A DNA stretch of 64,000 nt from an uncultured Bacteroides sp. (GTDB lineage: Bacteria; Bacteroidota; Bacteroidia; Bacteroidales; Bacteroidaceae), in NCBI GenBank assembly GCA_944322355.1, contig CALUOT010000002.1:62001-126000 (forward strand), read 5' to 3'. Both the position numbers and the translations under genes were made by a program. Below the pieces are notes generated by a model. The model ran no database searches. It was not told the origin of the DNA and was given only the letters and a program-made list of their open reading frames with translations. Below are positions 52,413 to 60,637 of the stretch, piece after piece. Numbering within the stretch: the first letter of the stretch is position 1; every line of letters starts with the position of its first letter.

Positions 52413-53061
52413 AATAACATTGTTGTTTGTATTACTAACATTTTCGGTTGGAGCAAATGCGGGGTATGCCATTTTTGCGGCTCGTGACTTAGTTATGGAA
52501 AAGAGACTTAAACAAGACAGTATCATGGCTGAACAAGGTTTTGTAGATAAACAGTTACGATGTGCAATAGCCTATTCCAGGAAAGGTGACTATCGTGTAA
52601 CACGCCATTTCTTAGAAAAAGCAATCGAAGCAGGCAATGACACAGCAACCTGTTATCTTGCTGAAATGGAATATTTTGGTTTAGGCCAACAAGCTAATAA
52701 ACAAAAGGCTTATCAACTAATCCGGCAGGCTCAAGAACATGGAAACAGGCTGTCCAATATGCTATTGGGAATCATGTATTACTACGGAGACGTCATTCCA
52801 CGAAATACCGAAAAAGCATATACCTATTTTACTTGGGTGCCAGATAATAGCCTATATCATAAATTAAAATGTTATTATTTGTACAAATGTTATTGCTATG
52901 GCAGAGGCGTTGAAAAAGATCTCCAGAAAGCTGAGGTGATGTTACAAAAAGCTATCTGTGAGTCTGAATGGTGGTGGTCGGATGAATGCTCGAGGCACGA
53001 TGAGGAAAAAAAAGCTGCCATCCTTCTAAAGCTATTAAATTCTGAAAACGAAAACAATTGA
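52396..53061 (+). CDS. exported Sel1-repeat protein
   Basis: Start at ATG 52396 gives a signal peptide (FVLLTFSVGANAG) and 221 residues, overlapping the previous gene by 17 bases. It has three to four Sel1-like helical repeats (TATCYLAEMEYFGLGQQANK, SNMLLGIMYYYGDVIPRNTE, KCYYLYKCYCYGRGVEKDLQ). Sel1 repeats bind other proteins. A larger Sel1 protein lies at 56396. Confidence 0.82.
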   Translation: MKVIIKITLLFVLLTFSVGANAGYAIFAARDLVMEKRLKQDSIMAEQGFVDKQLRCAIAYSRKGDYRVTRHFLEKAIEAGNDTATCYLAEMEYFGLGQQANKQKAYQLIRQAQEHGNRLSNMLLGIMYYYGDVIPRNTEKAYTYFTWVPDNSLYHKLKCYYLYKCYCYGRGVEKDLQKAEVMLQKAICESEWWWSDECSRHDEEKKAAILLKLLNSENENN

Positions 53062-53069
53062 ATGCTTCT

Positions 53070-54047
53070 ATGAAAATGAGATGTTGCTGTATTCTTCTAT
53101 TCTTCCTGTTTTTAAGTTTCCCTACTTTCTGTCAGAAACCGAATGTAGAAGGAATCTATGCAGATGTCCATGATTTATCTGCCAATACGGAACCACGCTA
53201 TGACTTAAACAAAGAACGCTGTGCTTTGGTAAAAGTGCGGTTCGTGGCCAAACATGCGTCGTTCGAAGGAAATATAATTGGGGATGTGATCAAGAAGGAG
53301 GGTGAATATTGGGTATACATGACCAAGGGATCTCGCTATTTAACAGTGAAACATCCGGATTTATTGCCCACCCAGATCATGTTAGATAAATCACAGCCTC
53401 TCGAAAGCGGGGTAGTATATGTACTGACTCTTTCTATCCCTGATAGTATGTATGCAACCGTGATGCGACGCAATGATAGTGATACGAACGATTCTGAATC
53501 GTCCGAAAGGAAGTGTATCGTTTCCGGCAAAGTATTCGCAGAGAATGATAGCATAAAGCCGTTGGGAGGAGTAACCATCTATCAGAATCTTCAAGAAGGG
53601 AGCTATGAAAGCATGGTGTATTCTTCAGCTGATGGAAGTTATTCCATTCCTAATATCAAACTTGGAGATAACCTGACTTTTACGTATAAAGACTATCAGA
53701 CACAGACTGCTACCTTGCAATCTTTTCAGGATGCGGAAATGGATATAACCATGAAGTTGAAAGTAATACAAAAGATACGTGGCACAGTGTGTGACAGGAA
53801 AGGAAATCCCATGCCGGGAGTAGCCATCACGTTAAAAGAGGCAGAAATTCATGCGATATCCGATAAGAATGGGGATTTTGAAATCACCACAGAAGTCTTG
53901 AATGGAATTCTGCAATTTACTTATGTAGGGATGAAAACCGTTCAAATTCATTTTAAAGATGTGATCTCTAGATATATTGTGGTAAAGATGGAAGAATGGA
54001 GTAAAGCGAAAGGAGATATGGATGAGATTATTACAATGGAATATTGA
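53070..54047 (+). CDS. exported NEYWVY-domain protein with carboxypeptidase-regulatory repeats (paralog 6)
   Basis: The first ATG in frame is at 53070 (MKMRCCCILLFF); upstream there is only a TTG. 325 residues. Signal peptide, shared domain (HDLSANTEPRYDLNKERCAL, FEGNIIGDVIKKEGEYWVYM), then two carboxypeptidase-regulatory-like domains (CIVSGKVFAENDSIKPLGGV; IRGTVCDRKGNPMPGVAITL). These usually form surface- or barrel-associated beta sandwiches; here no TonB barrel follows. Confidence 0.83.
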   Translation: MKMRCCCILLFFLFLSFPTFCQKPNVEGIYADVHDLSANTEPRYDLNKERCALVKVRFVAKHASFEGNIIGDVIKKEGEYWVYMTKGSRYLTVKHPDLLPTQIMLDKSQPLESGVVYVLTLSIPDSMYATVMRRNDSDTNDSESSERKCIVSGKVFAENDSIKPLGGVTIYQNLQEGSYESMVYSSADGSYSIPNIKLGDNLTFTYKDYQTQTATLQSFQDAEMDITMKLKVIQKIRGTVCDRKGNPMPGVAITLKEAEIHAISDKNGDFEITTEVLNGILQFTYVGMKTVQIHFKDVISRYIVVKMEEWSKAKGDMDEIITMEY

Positions 54048-54085
54048 CCCAACAGGTTTTAAGGTACAAAAAATAAGAATTTAAA

Positions 54086-55747
54086 ATGAATAAAAGGCAA
54101 TTTTTAACGTTTATCTTGTTATGGTTAAGCTGCTTAGCCATTCATGCACAAGATGTACAGGTTAAGTTTGAATCGAAAGCGGAACCCATGACAGTGCCTA
54201 TGCAACGCAAAGACCTGAACGGTGATCTATGCGCCTTGGTCAAAGTGTTACTTCCTCAAAATGATGTAGCCTTTGAAGGCAATGTCATAGGGAAAGTAAC
54301 CTTCTGGACCAATGAGTATTGGGTATATATGTCTCCCAATTCCCAGTATTTACGAATTAAAATTCCAGGCCGCTATCCGGTTTTGGTAAACTTTACACAA
54401 TATGGGATAGAGGGAGTAGAGAGCAAAGGTATTTATGAATTGCTGGTGAAAATAGCCAATTCATCCGATGTGCATCAAGACATTACTGTGCCTACGCACT
54501 TATCATTGGCTTGTAGAAACAAAGAAACCGGCGAACGAATATTTCTATCACCGGATAGATGGAAGAACGAAAAGGAATGGCAAGAACAGTATCAACCATT
54601 GGGAATGGTTGTTATTCATAGGGACGTAAAGTGCATCGTAGCTTTGGAAGAATCGATTTATAGAAAATGGGGATTAACAACTGATGTAAGAGACTTACAA
54701 AATTTTGATACGGATAGAGGAGATGTGATCGATCGGGATGGATATGCCAATTCAAAAGCTATTTATAATGCCAATCCTTTTATAGAAACGGCTGCGGTGG
54801 AAGCTCTCCAATATAAAGCGTTCCCGGAAGATCAAACAATATGGTATCTGCCATCCATGATGCAACTCCGCATTATCATGGACGAATGGGAGGACATCAA
54901 TCAAGCCCTGGAGGCATGCGGAGTGGCCAGTCACCATTTGTTGCAAGATTCTTATTGGAGTTCGGCAGAAAAAGATGAGAAGAAGGCATGGATGGCCCAA
55001 TATAATGGCAGATATTGTCAATGGGAAGCTGGGAATAAAGGACAATATGGCCACGTACGTGCTGTTACCGATGTGGAGGTGAAAGAAAAAACGTATGAAA
55101 AAGTCGAATCTTTTTCTATGGCTTGCTATGACAGCGAGAAAGAAGAAATACGGTACTTTAGCAAACAGGAATGGCAGTCACTTACACTATTAGAGCAAAT
55201 ACGACTTCGCCCCATTGGGGTCGCATTGGTCACCCCAGAGCATCAGCTCATCGTAGCCTCCGGAGATGCAGCAGAGGGAAAAGAAGTAAAATGGTCAACT
55301 TACCGAGAACTTCCGCTTCTTACGAACTATGAAGAAAAAAAAGACGGAGACTATAATACGACTCTATTGAGAAAGAAAAATATCGATTTAAAGAAATTTC
55401 CGGCAGCATTGGCTGCATTGGAATACAAACCAAGGAAGGGCGTACACTGGTATCTGCCCAGTTGGGAACAATTGGAGGTTATACATGAGCACCGAAAACA
55501 ACTCAACGATACTCTTCAGTCATATTTTGGTGAACAAGCTCGAATGGAAGGTGACTATTGGACATCAAGTATGAGAAGGGAAGACTATGTACGTGCCATT
55601 CGTATTTCGAAGGACGCAGATTACCAATTAATTCCCTTTTGGAGCTACTTTAACTATTATAAAGGGTATAAGTGCAAAGTCAGAGCCGTCACTTCCATTT
55701 ATCCTTTAAAGAAACGAATCACATCAGAAATGGGAGATTATCGATAA
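54086..55747 (+). CDS. exported NEYWVY-domain protein with two lectin-like modules (paralog 7)
   Basis: 553 residues. Signal peptide (CLAIHAQ), shared domain (MQRKDLNGDLCALVKV, FEGNVIGKVTFWTNEYWVYM), then two modules of about 190 residues. Each ends in WYLPSxxQL...W(S/T)S...RAV (WYLPSMMQLRIIMDEW, SYWSSAEKDE, GHVRAV; WYLPSWEQLEVIHEHR, DYWTSSMRRED, CKVRAV). This pattern matches DUF1566 or C-type-lectin-like folds. Probably a binding protein. Confidence 0.78.
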   Translation: MNKRQFLTFILLWLSCLAIHAQDVQVKFESKAEPMTVPMQRKDLNGDLCALVKVLLPQNDVAFEGNVIGKVTFWTNEYWVYMSPNSQYLRIKIPGRYPVLVNFTQYGIEGVESKGIYELLVKIANSSDVHQDITVPTHLSLACRNKETGERIFLSPDRWKNEKEWQEQYQPLGMVVIHRDVKCIVALEESIYRKWGLTTDVRDLQNFDTDRGDVIDRDGYANSKAIYNANPFIETAAVEALQYKAFPEDQTIWYLPSMMQLRIIMDEWEDINQALEACGVASHHLLQDSYWSSAEKDEKKAWMAQYNGRYCQWEAGNKGQYGHVRAVTDVEVKEKTYEKVESFSMACYDSEKEEIRYFSKQEWQSLTLLEQIRLRPIGVALVTPEHQLIVASGDAAEGKEVKWSTYRELPLLTNYEEKKDGDYNTTLLRKKNIDLKKFPAALAALEYKPRKGVHWYLPSWEQLEVIHEHRKQLNDTLQSYFGEQARMEGDYWTSSMRREDYVRAIRISKDADYQLIPFWSYFNYYKGYKCKVRAVTSIYPLKKRITSEMGDYR

Positions 55748-55869
55748 CTAAACAACCCTAAGCTCATCCAAAAACTCCACTAATTCAAACAAGAAAGCTT
55801 CAAGAAATTGTAATTCCAATTTCAAAGCATTAATTTCGTAGCATCATAAATAACTAAAATCATACAGCA

Positions 55870-56364
55870 ATGAAAAAGGAACATATCGAAAAGGCCAAAA
55901 CGATTGCCGGCAAATCGGCAGAAGTAATCGGAGCAGCGGGCGTAGGTGCCGTAGTGACAGGAATGACCATGAAAAAAGAGGAGGAAAATGATACACAAGA
56001 AGATCAAGAAGTTATTATTCAAGATACACCGGTGGAAGATCCGGAAGCGGTCATAGTCGACAATCCGGAAGAAGTGATGGTGGAAAGTCTGGAGGAAGTT
56101 GTCATTGAAGAACCGCAACCGATTTTAGAAACAATAACCGTTGAGCCTGAACCCATTGTAGAGGAGGAACTCCTTGCACAAAATGAAGGAACAGACTCTA
56201 TGGATGTATACATTGATCCCGCCGAAGTGGAAATCGATATAGAATCCCCTTCAGACACAAACGATTGGGAGGAGAACTTACTGGCCGATGGTTCTGATAC
56301 AGATAGTCTACTAACTGATTGTGACCCGGGAAATATAGATCCATTGAATGATATTCTTGCCTGA
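55870..56364 (+). CDS. Ala/Gly-headed acidic protein (acidic paralog 2)
   Basis: 164 residues. N-terminal Ala/Gly-rich hydrophobic stretch (SAEVIGAAGVGAVVTGMTMK), then a long Glu/Pro/Val-rich acidic region (VEDPEAVIVDNPEEVMVESL) and an acidic end with one Cys (LLTDCDPGNIDPLNDILA). Same design as 39629-40411 and 59109-59627. Function unknown. Confidence 0.7.
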   Translation: MKKEHIEKAKTIAGKSAEVIGAAGVGAVVTGMTMKKEEENDTQEDQEVIIQDTPVEDPEAVIVDNPEEVMVESLEEVVIEEPQPILETITVEPEPIVEEELLAQNEGTDSMDVYIDPAEVEIDIESPSDTNDWEENLLADGSDTDSLLTDCDPGNIDPLNDILA

Positions 56365-56395
56365 TATAATTGAATTTATAATAAAACTTACTTTT

Positions 56396-57928
56396 ATGAA
56401 GAAATGTCTTTTTATAATCGGAATGGCTTCCATTGGATTGCTTAGCCCGCAATGTGTAAATGCTCAGCAGACTTTGGAAGAAGTGAAGGATAGCCTTAAT
56501 GCTATCGTGGATTTAGCCAAGAAAGGTGATGCCAAAGCACAAAACGTAGTCGGTTCATGGTATTACGCCGGCAAACATGTCAAACAAAACTATACAGAAG
56601 CTGCCCAATGGTGGGCACGTTCGGCCAAACAAGGCTATGCACAAGGTATAGGCAACTTGGGACTTTGCTATCAGACCGGTCATGGAGTAACAAAGGACTC
56701 CTTGCGAGCCATCGGACTTTACAACCGCTCCATACGGGAAGGGAATACAGCCTTGTTCGCACAAAACCAAAAACGGGCTGACGAGGGAAGCATATTCGAC
56801 TGTGTATTTGTAGGTTCTTGTTATCAAAAAGGAATAGGTACCCAAAGAGATTTGAATAAAGCATTAAATTATTATTTAAAAGCTGCAAGCCGGAATTCGG
56901 TAGATGCTCAACGGGAAGCTGCCTTACTTTACCTGAACGGGAAGAAACCGGAAGAAGCAATCAAATGGTTCAAACGAGGAGCTGACAATGGGGACATGCC
57001 TTCTATATTTTACTATGGAAAGATGCTCCATGACGGAATGGGAGTCAAGCAAGATGTCCAACAAGGTATGATTTATCTGCTCAAAGCTGCTGAAGCAGAA
57101 TTTCCCATGGGACAATATGAAGTGGCCCAAGCTTACTTCAAGGGGGAAGGTGTCATGAAAAGCCCGGAACAAGGAGTGGAATGGTTGATAAAAGCCGCCA
57201 ATAATGGAGTTTCGAATGCCCAATACCAATTGGCACGCCGCTATGTGGATGGCGACGGCCTCCCATCAGACTTTGACCAAGCAGTATCATGGTTTGCTAT
57301 TGCATTACCCAAAGGACATATCAATGCTTTCAAGAAACTGTTTGAAGAGGGAGAGAACAGTTTAAAGGGAAGTCCATTTCATGCTTATCTGAAAGGATTA
57401 CGTTACTATAGTGATAAAGACTTTGACAATGCACTCAAGCAATTCAAAGCGGTAGAAAAGGAGAAGCACGAAGAAGGAAAAACCATGCAGGGCGTTATCC
57501 TGGCCAATAAGGATTATGCAAAATACAATTTGAAGAAAGGTATCAAAGCGCTTAAAAAAGCTGCGGAAGGAAGTCCTATGGCCAACTACCTGCTAGGAGG
57601 TATCTACGAAGCTGGGAAAGGGGTAGACAGAGATATGGAGCAAGCATTGGCCCATTTGACACAAGCTGCCGATGCCAACTATGCACCCGCTCTTTGTTAT
57701 TTAGGTGACATGTATTACGAAGGCCGTGGCGTGGAACAAAATTATGAGAAAGCCATTGATTATTACAACAAGGCAAAAGGACAGTTAAGTCCCAATGCTT
57801 CCAAACGTTTGGCTTCTTGCTATGAAAATGGATGGGGTGTGGAAGTGGATGAAGAAAAAGCTCAAGCCATTTTGAAAATGCAAGGAGGAAGTACAAACGA
57901 ATTACTGAAGTTAGTGCCGATGAACTAA
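56396..57928 (+). CDS. exported multi-Sel1-repeat protein
   Basis: Start at ATG 56396 (MKKCLFIIGMASIGLLSPQC) with a signal peptide; 510 residues. At least ten Sel1-like helical repeats (GDAKAQNVVGSWYYAGKHVK, GYAQGIGNLGLCYQTGHGVT, YAPALCYLGDMYYEGRGVEQ). Sel1 arrays make superhelical protein-docking surfaces in the periplasm. It is followed by a 96-base gap and the radical SAM gene. Confidence 0.88.
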   Translation: MKKCLFIIGMASIGLLSPQCVNAQQTLEEVKDSLNAIVDLAKKGDAKAQNVVGSWYYAGKHVKQNYTEAAQWWARSAKQGYAQGIGNLGLCYQTGHGVTKDSLRAIGLYNRSIREGNTALFAQNQKRADEGSIFDCVFVGSCYQKGIGTQRDLNKALNYYLKAASRNSVDAQREAALLYLNGKKPEEAIKWFKRGADNGDMPSIFYYGKMLHDGMGVKQDVQQGMIYLLKAAEAEFPMGQYEVAQAYFKGEGVMKSPEQGVEWLIKAANNGVSNAQYQLARRYVDGDGLPSDFDQAVSWFAIALPKGHINAFKKLFEEGENSLKGSPFHAYLKGLRYYSDKDFDNALKQFKAVEKEKHEEGKTMQGVILANKDYAKYNLKKGIKALKKAAEGSPMANYLLGGIYEAGKGVDRDMEQALAHLTQAADANYAPALCYLGDMYYEGRGVEQNYEKAIDYYNKAKGQLSPNASKRLASCYENGWGVEVDEEKAQAILKMQGGSTNELLKLVPMN

Positions 57929-58024
57929 TGCGTTCCATTCCTGTTGATGTCCGTTCGATCGGGATGACAACTAGATGGGACGGGCATCAATAGGCTCATG
58001 TAAAAAACATTTGCGAGCTAAAAT

Positions 58025-59086
58025 ATGAACCGTTTACAACAAATAGACCTAGAAACTGCTTACTGGCAACGTGAACGCCTCAAGTTGACCCACCCTTTGC
58101 GACAACTTTTCTGGGAATGTACGCTCCGGTGTAATTTGGCTTGTCGTCATTGTGGGAGCGATTGCAAAGTGGTGGACAACATGCCGGAAATGCCTTTCGA
58201 AGATTTTGCCCAGGTGCTTAAGGAAGTGAAAATGCACCAACCTAAAATAAAGACCTTGGTACATACGGTGGGGGGAGAACCCCTTGTGCGCAAAGACTTA
58301 CTAGAATGTGGTCGGAAAATTACGGAAATGGGCTTTTATTGGGGGATGGTCAGTAACGGCATGTTGATTGACAAATCCTTAATGAAAGAACTTTCAAGAG
58401 CTGGGTTACGTTCGTTAGCAGTCGATGTAGACGGGATCAAAGAAGATCATAACTGGCTCCGCTGCAATGAAAACAGCTACGACCGTGTATTCAATGCCAT
58501 CGGACATATTCGAAGGACACCTCATCTGGTATGGGATGTGATTACATGCGTCAATCCACGCAATTTGCCACACTTGCGTGAGTTAAAGCGATTGTTGATT
58601 GAGGCAGGCGTAAGCAAATGGCGGTGTTTCACCATTGTTCCCATGGGCAGAGCGAAAGGACAGGAAGATTTGTTGTTAAGTTCTGATGAGTTTCGCGAAT
58701 TAATGGATTTCATCGTGGAGACACGTACTGAAGGCAAAATCAGTTTGTCGTATGCATGTGAAGGTTTTTTGGGCGATTACGAAAGACGAGTCCGCAATCA
58801 CATGTACACTTGTGTGGCAGGACTGACTGTGGCATCGGTCTTGAGCGATGGGGGAATTTCCGGTTGCTTGAGCATCCGCAGCCACTACCGGCAGGGCAAT
58901 ATTTATAAAGACAATTTTTGGGAGGTATGGCAAAATCGATTTGGCATTTATCGCAATCGGGAGTGGATGCATAAGGGTATCTGCGCCCATTGTGACAAGT
59001 TCCGTTACTGCGAAGGCAATGGATTTCATTTGCGTGATGAAGAAGGAAATTTGATGCTTTGCCATTATCACAAACTGATGAGTTAA
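58025..59086 (+). CDS. radical SAM/SPASM enzyme, TIGR04133-like
   Basis: 353 residues. The 4Fe-4S motif CNLACRHC (within LFWECTLRCNLACRHCGSDC) is followed by a GGEPLVR SAM loop. The C-terminal SPASM-type Cys set includes MYTCVAG, ISGCLSIRS, GICAHCDKFRYCEG and LCHYH. The sequence matches what I recall of the TIGR04133 family of Bacteroidales radical SAM/SPASM proteins, usually paired with small exported proteins having a YGxP motif. The next two genes encode acidic proteins with YGGP/YGAP, so they are probable targets of peptide modification. Chemistry unknown. Confidence 0.85.
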   Translation: MNRLQQIDLETAYWQRERLKLTHPLRQLFWECTLRCNLACRHCGSDCKVVDNMPEMPFEDFAQVLKEVKMHQPKIKTLVHTVGGEPLVRKDLLECGRKITEMGFYWGMVSNGMLIDKSLMKELSRAGLRSLAVDVDGIKEDHNWLRCNENSYDRVFNAIGHIRRTPHLVWDVITCVNPRNLPHLRELKRLLIEAGVSKWRCFTIVPMGRAKGQEDLLLSSDEFRELMDFIVETRTEGKISLSYACEGFLGDYERRVRNHMYTCVAGLTVASVLSDGGISGCLSIRSHYRQGNIYKDNFWEVWQNRFGIYRNREWMHKGICAHCDKFRYCEGNGFHLRDEEGNLMLCHYHKLMS

Positions 59087-59108
59087 ATATTTGAAATAGA
59101 GATAGCAT

Positions 59109-59627
59109 ATGGATAAGCAATCAAAAAAAGACATACTGGCTACTGCCGCAGGTACAATGGCAGGTAGCGCAAGCGGAACATGGGCAGGTAACCTACTTCA
59201 AGAAGGTCTGAAAACACAAGAACTTACGGAAACGACAGAGAACGATACGCCAACAAACGATGACGATTCCATAGAAATTCCGGTAACAGAACCGGTCGAT
59301 ATAGAAGAGTCAGATCCTGTCGAAGTAATCGAAGTGGTAGAGGTGGAACCGGTAGAGGATCCGGAGCCAGATGACCCGGAACCGATAGATGATCCGGAAC
59401 CAGATGACGTGGATCCAATGGATGATCCATATATAATGATGTATGGGGGCCCAACATTCGATCCTCCGATCGATGATATATTTCCAATCAATGATGATGA
59501 TATAATCGATCCGAACATATGGGAGGAGGAATCTGGAGATCCAAACGATATTTCAGACGATGTTAATGACAATTTAGATACCGGGAATTTTGATTACCCT
59601 ACTCAGGATGATACAATCATACTATAG
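59109..59627 (+). CDS. Ala/Gly-headed acidic protein with YGGP (acidic paralog 3, candidate rSAM target)
   Basis: 172 residues, 22 bases after the radical SAM gene. Ala/Gly/Ser stretch (ATAAGTMAGSASGTWAGNLL), then an Asp/Glu/Pro repeat (EDPEPDDPEPIDDPEPDDVD, with matching GATCCGGA-type DNA repeats at about 59357-59425), then a YGGP motif (YIMMYGGPTFDPPIDDIF) and an acidic end. It links the acidic family to the YGxP motif of the next gene. Function unknown. Confidence 0.7.
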   Translation: MDKQSKKDILATAAGTMAGSASGTWAGNLLQEGLKTQELTETTENDTPTNDDDSIEIPVTEPVDIEESDPVEVIEVVEVEPVEDPEPDDPEPIDDPEPDDVDPMDDPYIMMYGGPTFDPPIDDIFPINDDDIIDPNIWEEESGDPNDISDDVNDNLDTGNFDYPTQDDTIIL

Positions 59628-59633
59628 AAACAA

Positions 59634-59843
59634 ATGGATAATGACGATTTAAAAAAAACGGAATTATTATACGGTGGTCCTGTCAATGATAAATATGATG
59701 ACACAGTTCAGGTGGATTCGCTTATGACCGTATATGGTGCGCCGCCACAATATATTAAGCATAAAAAAGGGTTGGGGGCAAAACTTCGGCAAAAGATACA
59801 TGCCTTGTTTTCCCCATTATTTCATCATAAAAAAGAACGGTGA
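59634..59843 (+). CDS. 69-residue peptide with two Y-G-G/A-P motifs (candidate rSAM substrate)
   Basis: 69 residues, six bases after acidic paralog 3. Acidic first half with KTELLYGGPVNDKYDD and DSLMTVYGAPPQYIKHKKG, then a strongly basic helical end (GAKLRQKIHALFSPLFHHKK). No signal peptide. Its size, repeated motif and place two genes after a SPASM radical SAM enzyme fit a ribosomal peptide precursor. That role is inferred. Confidence 0.62.
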   Translation: MDNDDLKKTELLYGGPVNDKYDDTVQVDSLMTVYGAPPQYIKHKKGLGAKLRQKIHALFSPLFHHKKER

Positions 59844-59844
59844 T

Positions 59845-60423
59845 ATGAGAAAATTTTTCTTTATTTTAATCTTGTCGCTTGTCGGAATAGCCCATGCGAA
59901 AGCACAATCATGGGATTATCAATACTTGTTTCATTATGGCCGGGAATATTGGGTCACGGTATGCATCCTTGAAGGAGACAGTGAAGAGCAGGCAATGAAA
60001 GGGAAAGAGGTGCATCGTTTTGAATTTGGCCGCGAAGGGAACCTCTATGCCTACAATGGGAAAGAATTAGAGGATTTGGTGGTCAGAGGGAATAAAGGCG
60101 ACATTGAATTCACTTATGAGAATAAACGCATAGAAATTCTCAATATGAGCCAGTTTGACCTTTCCGATCGTTCTCATAGAAACATTACGGTAGCACAATA
60201 TGATGCTAAAAAGGAGGAGCTACTCATCTACGATGAATATGAACTGAATAAAAGAGGCTTCCCGATAAAAAGAGAAAGAATAACCGATACAAATAAAAAA
60301 TATACAAGGACATATAAATACCTTGAATACCACGATGACGGCGTATGGAAAATCAGGAAGGTGAAGGATCCTGAAAGACCGGATAAGCAATCGTGGTATG
60401 AATACCTGTACAAGATTTATTAA
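59845..60423 (+). CDS. exported protein of unknown function, last gene of the locus
   Basis: Start at ATG 59845 (MRKFFFILILSLVGIAHAKA), one base after the previous stop; 192 residues. The mature part is a mixed charged beta pattern (YGREYWVTVCILEGDSEEQA, VHRFEFGREGNLYAYNGKEL, KYTRTYKYLEYHDDGVWKIR), similar to YD/RHS-like hairpin units. No family recognised. Ends the plus-strand run. Confidence 0.68.
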   Translation: MRKFFFILILSLVGIAHAKAQSWDYQYLFHYGREYWVTVCILEGDSEEQAMKGKEVHRFEFGREGNLYAYNGKELEDLVVRGNKGDIEFTYENKRIEILNMSQFDLSDRSHRNITVAQYDAKKEELLIYDEYELNKRGFPIKRERITDTNKKYTRTYKYLEYHDDGVWKIRKVKDPERPDKQSWYEYLYKIY

Positions 60424-60525
60424 TCCCAATAAATCATAAACGCCCAATCAATGTACCAACATAGTGTATCATAAGCATATTTTTCATCTCCGCGAAGAAT
60501 TAATAAGCAATGTGCCGTTCTTTTT

Positions 60526-60580
60526 CATTAAATGTCAGGGTCTTTCTCTTTAAATGAAAGACTTATTCTCTTTAAATGTT
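60526..60580. repeat. 22-bp-period array of TTAAATG words (array F)
   Basis: TTAAA cores at 60528, 60550 and 60572, exactly 22 bp apart, in CATTAAATG, CTTTAAATGAAAG and CTTTAAATG. It lies in the gap before the DUF5063-like gene, just upstream of that gene's -7 box. The core resembles array D. Confidence 0.8.
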
Positions 60581-60602
60581 AATAGCCTAACCATTTTTTT
60601 CG

Positions 60603-60610
60603 TACCTTTG
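60603..60610 (+). promoter_or_regulatory. -7 box of the DUF5063-like gene
   Basis: TACCTTTG fits TAnnTTTG, 27 bases before the ATG at 60638, and rules out the longer frame from 60554. Confidence 0.55.
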
Positions 60611-60637
60611 CGAAATCTTACGGAAAAAGAGGAAACT

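Noticed and set aside
59357..59425. GATCCGGA/CCAGATGA DNA repeats resembling a regulatory array
   Set aside because: They are codon-level repeats of the Asp-Pro-Glu low-complexity segment inside the acidic protein, not an intergenic array.
37033..60423. Capsular polysaccharide locus (because of the UpxY-like first gene)
   Set aside because: No glycosyltransferase, sugar-nucleotide, flippase or polymerase gene is present in the run.
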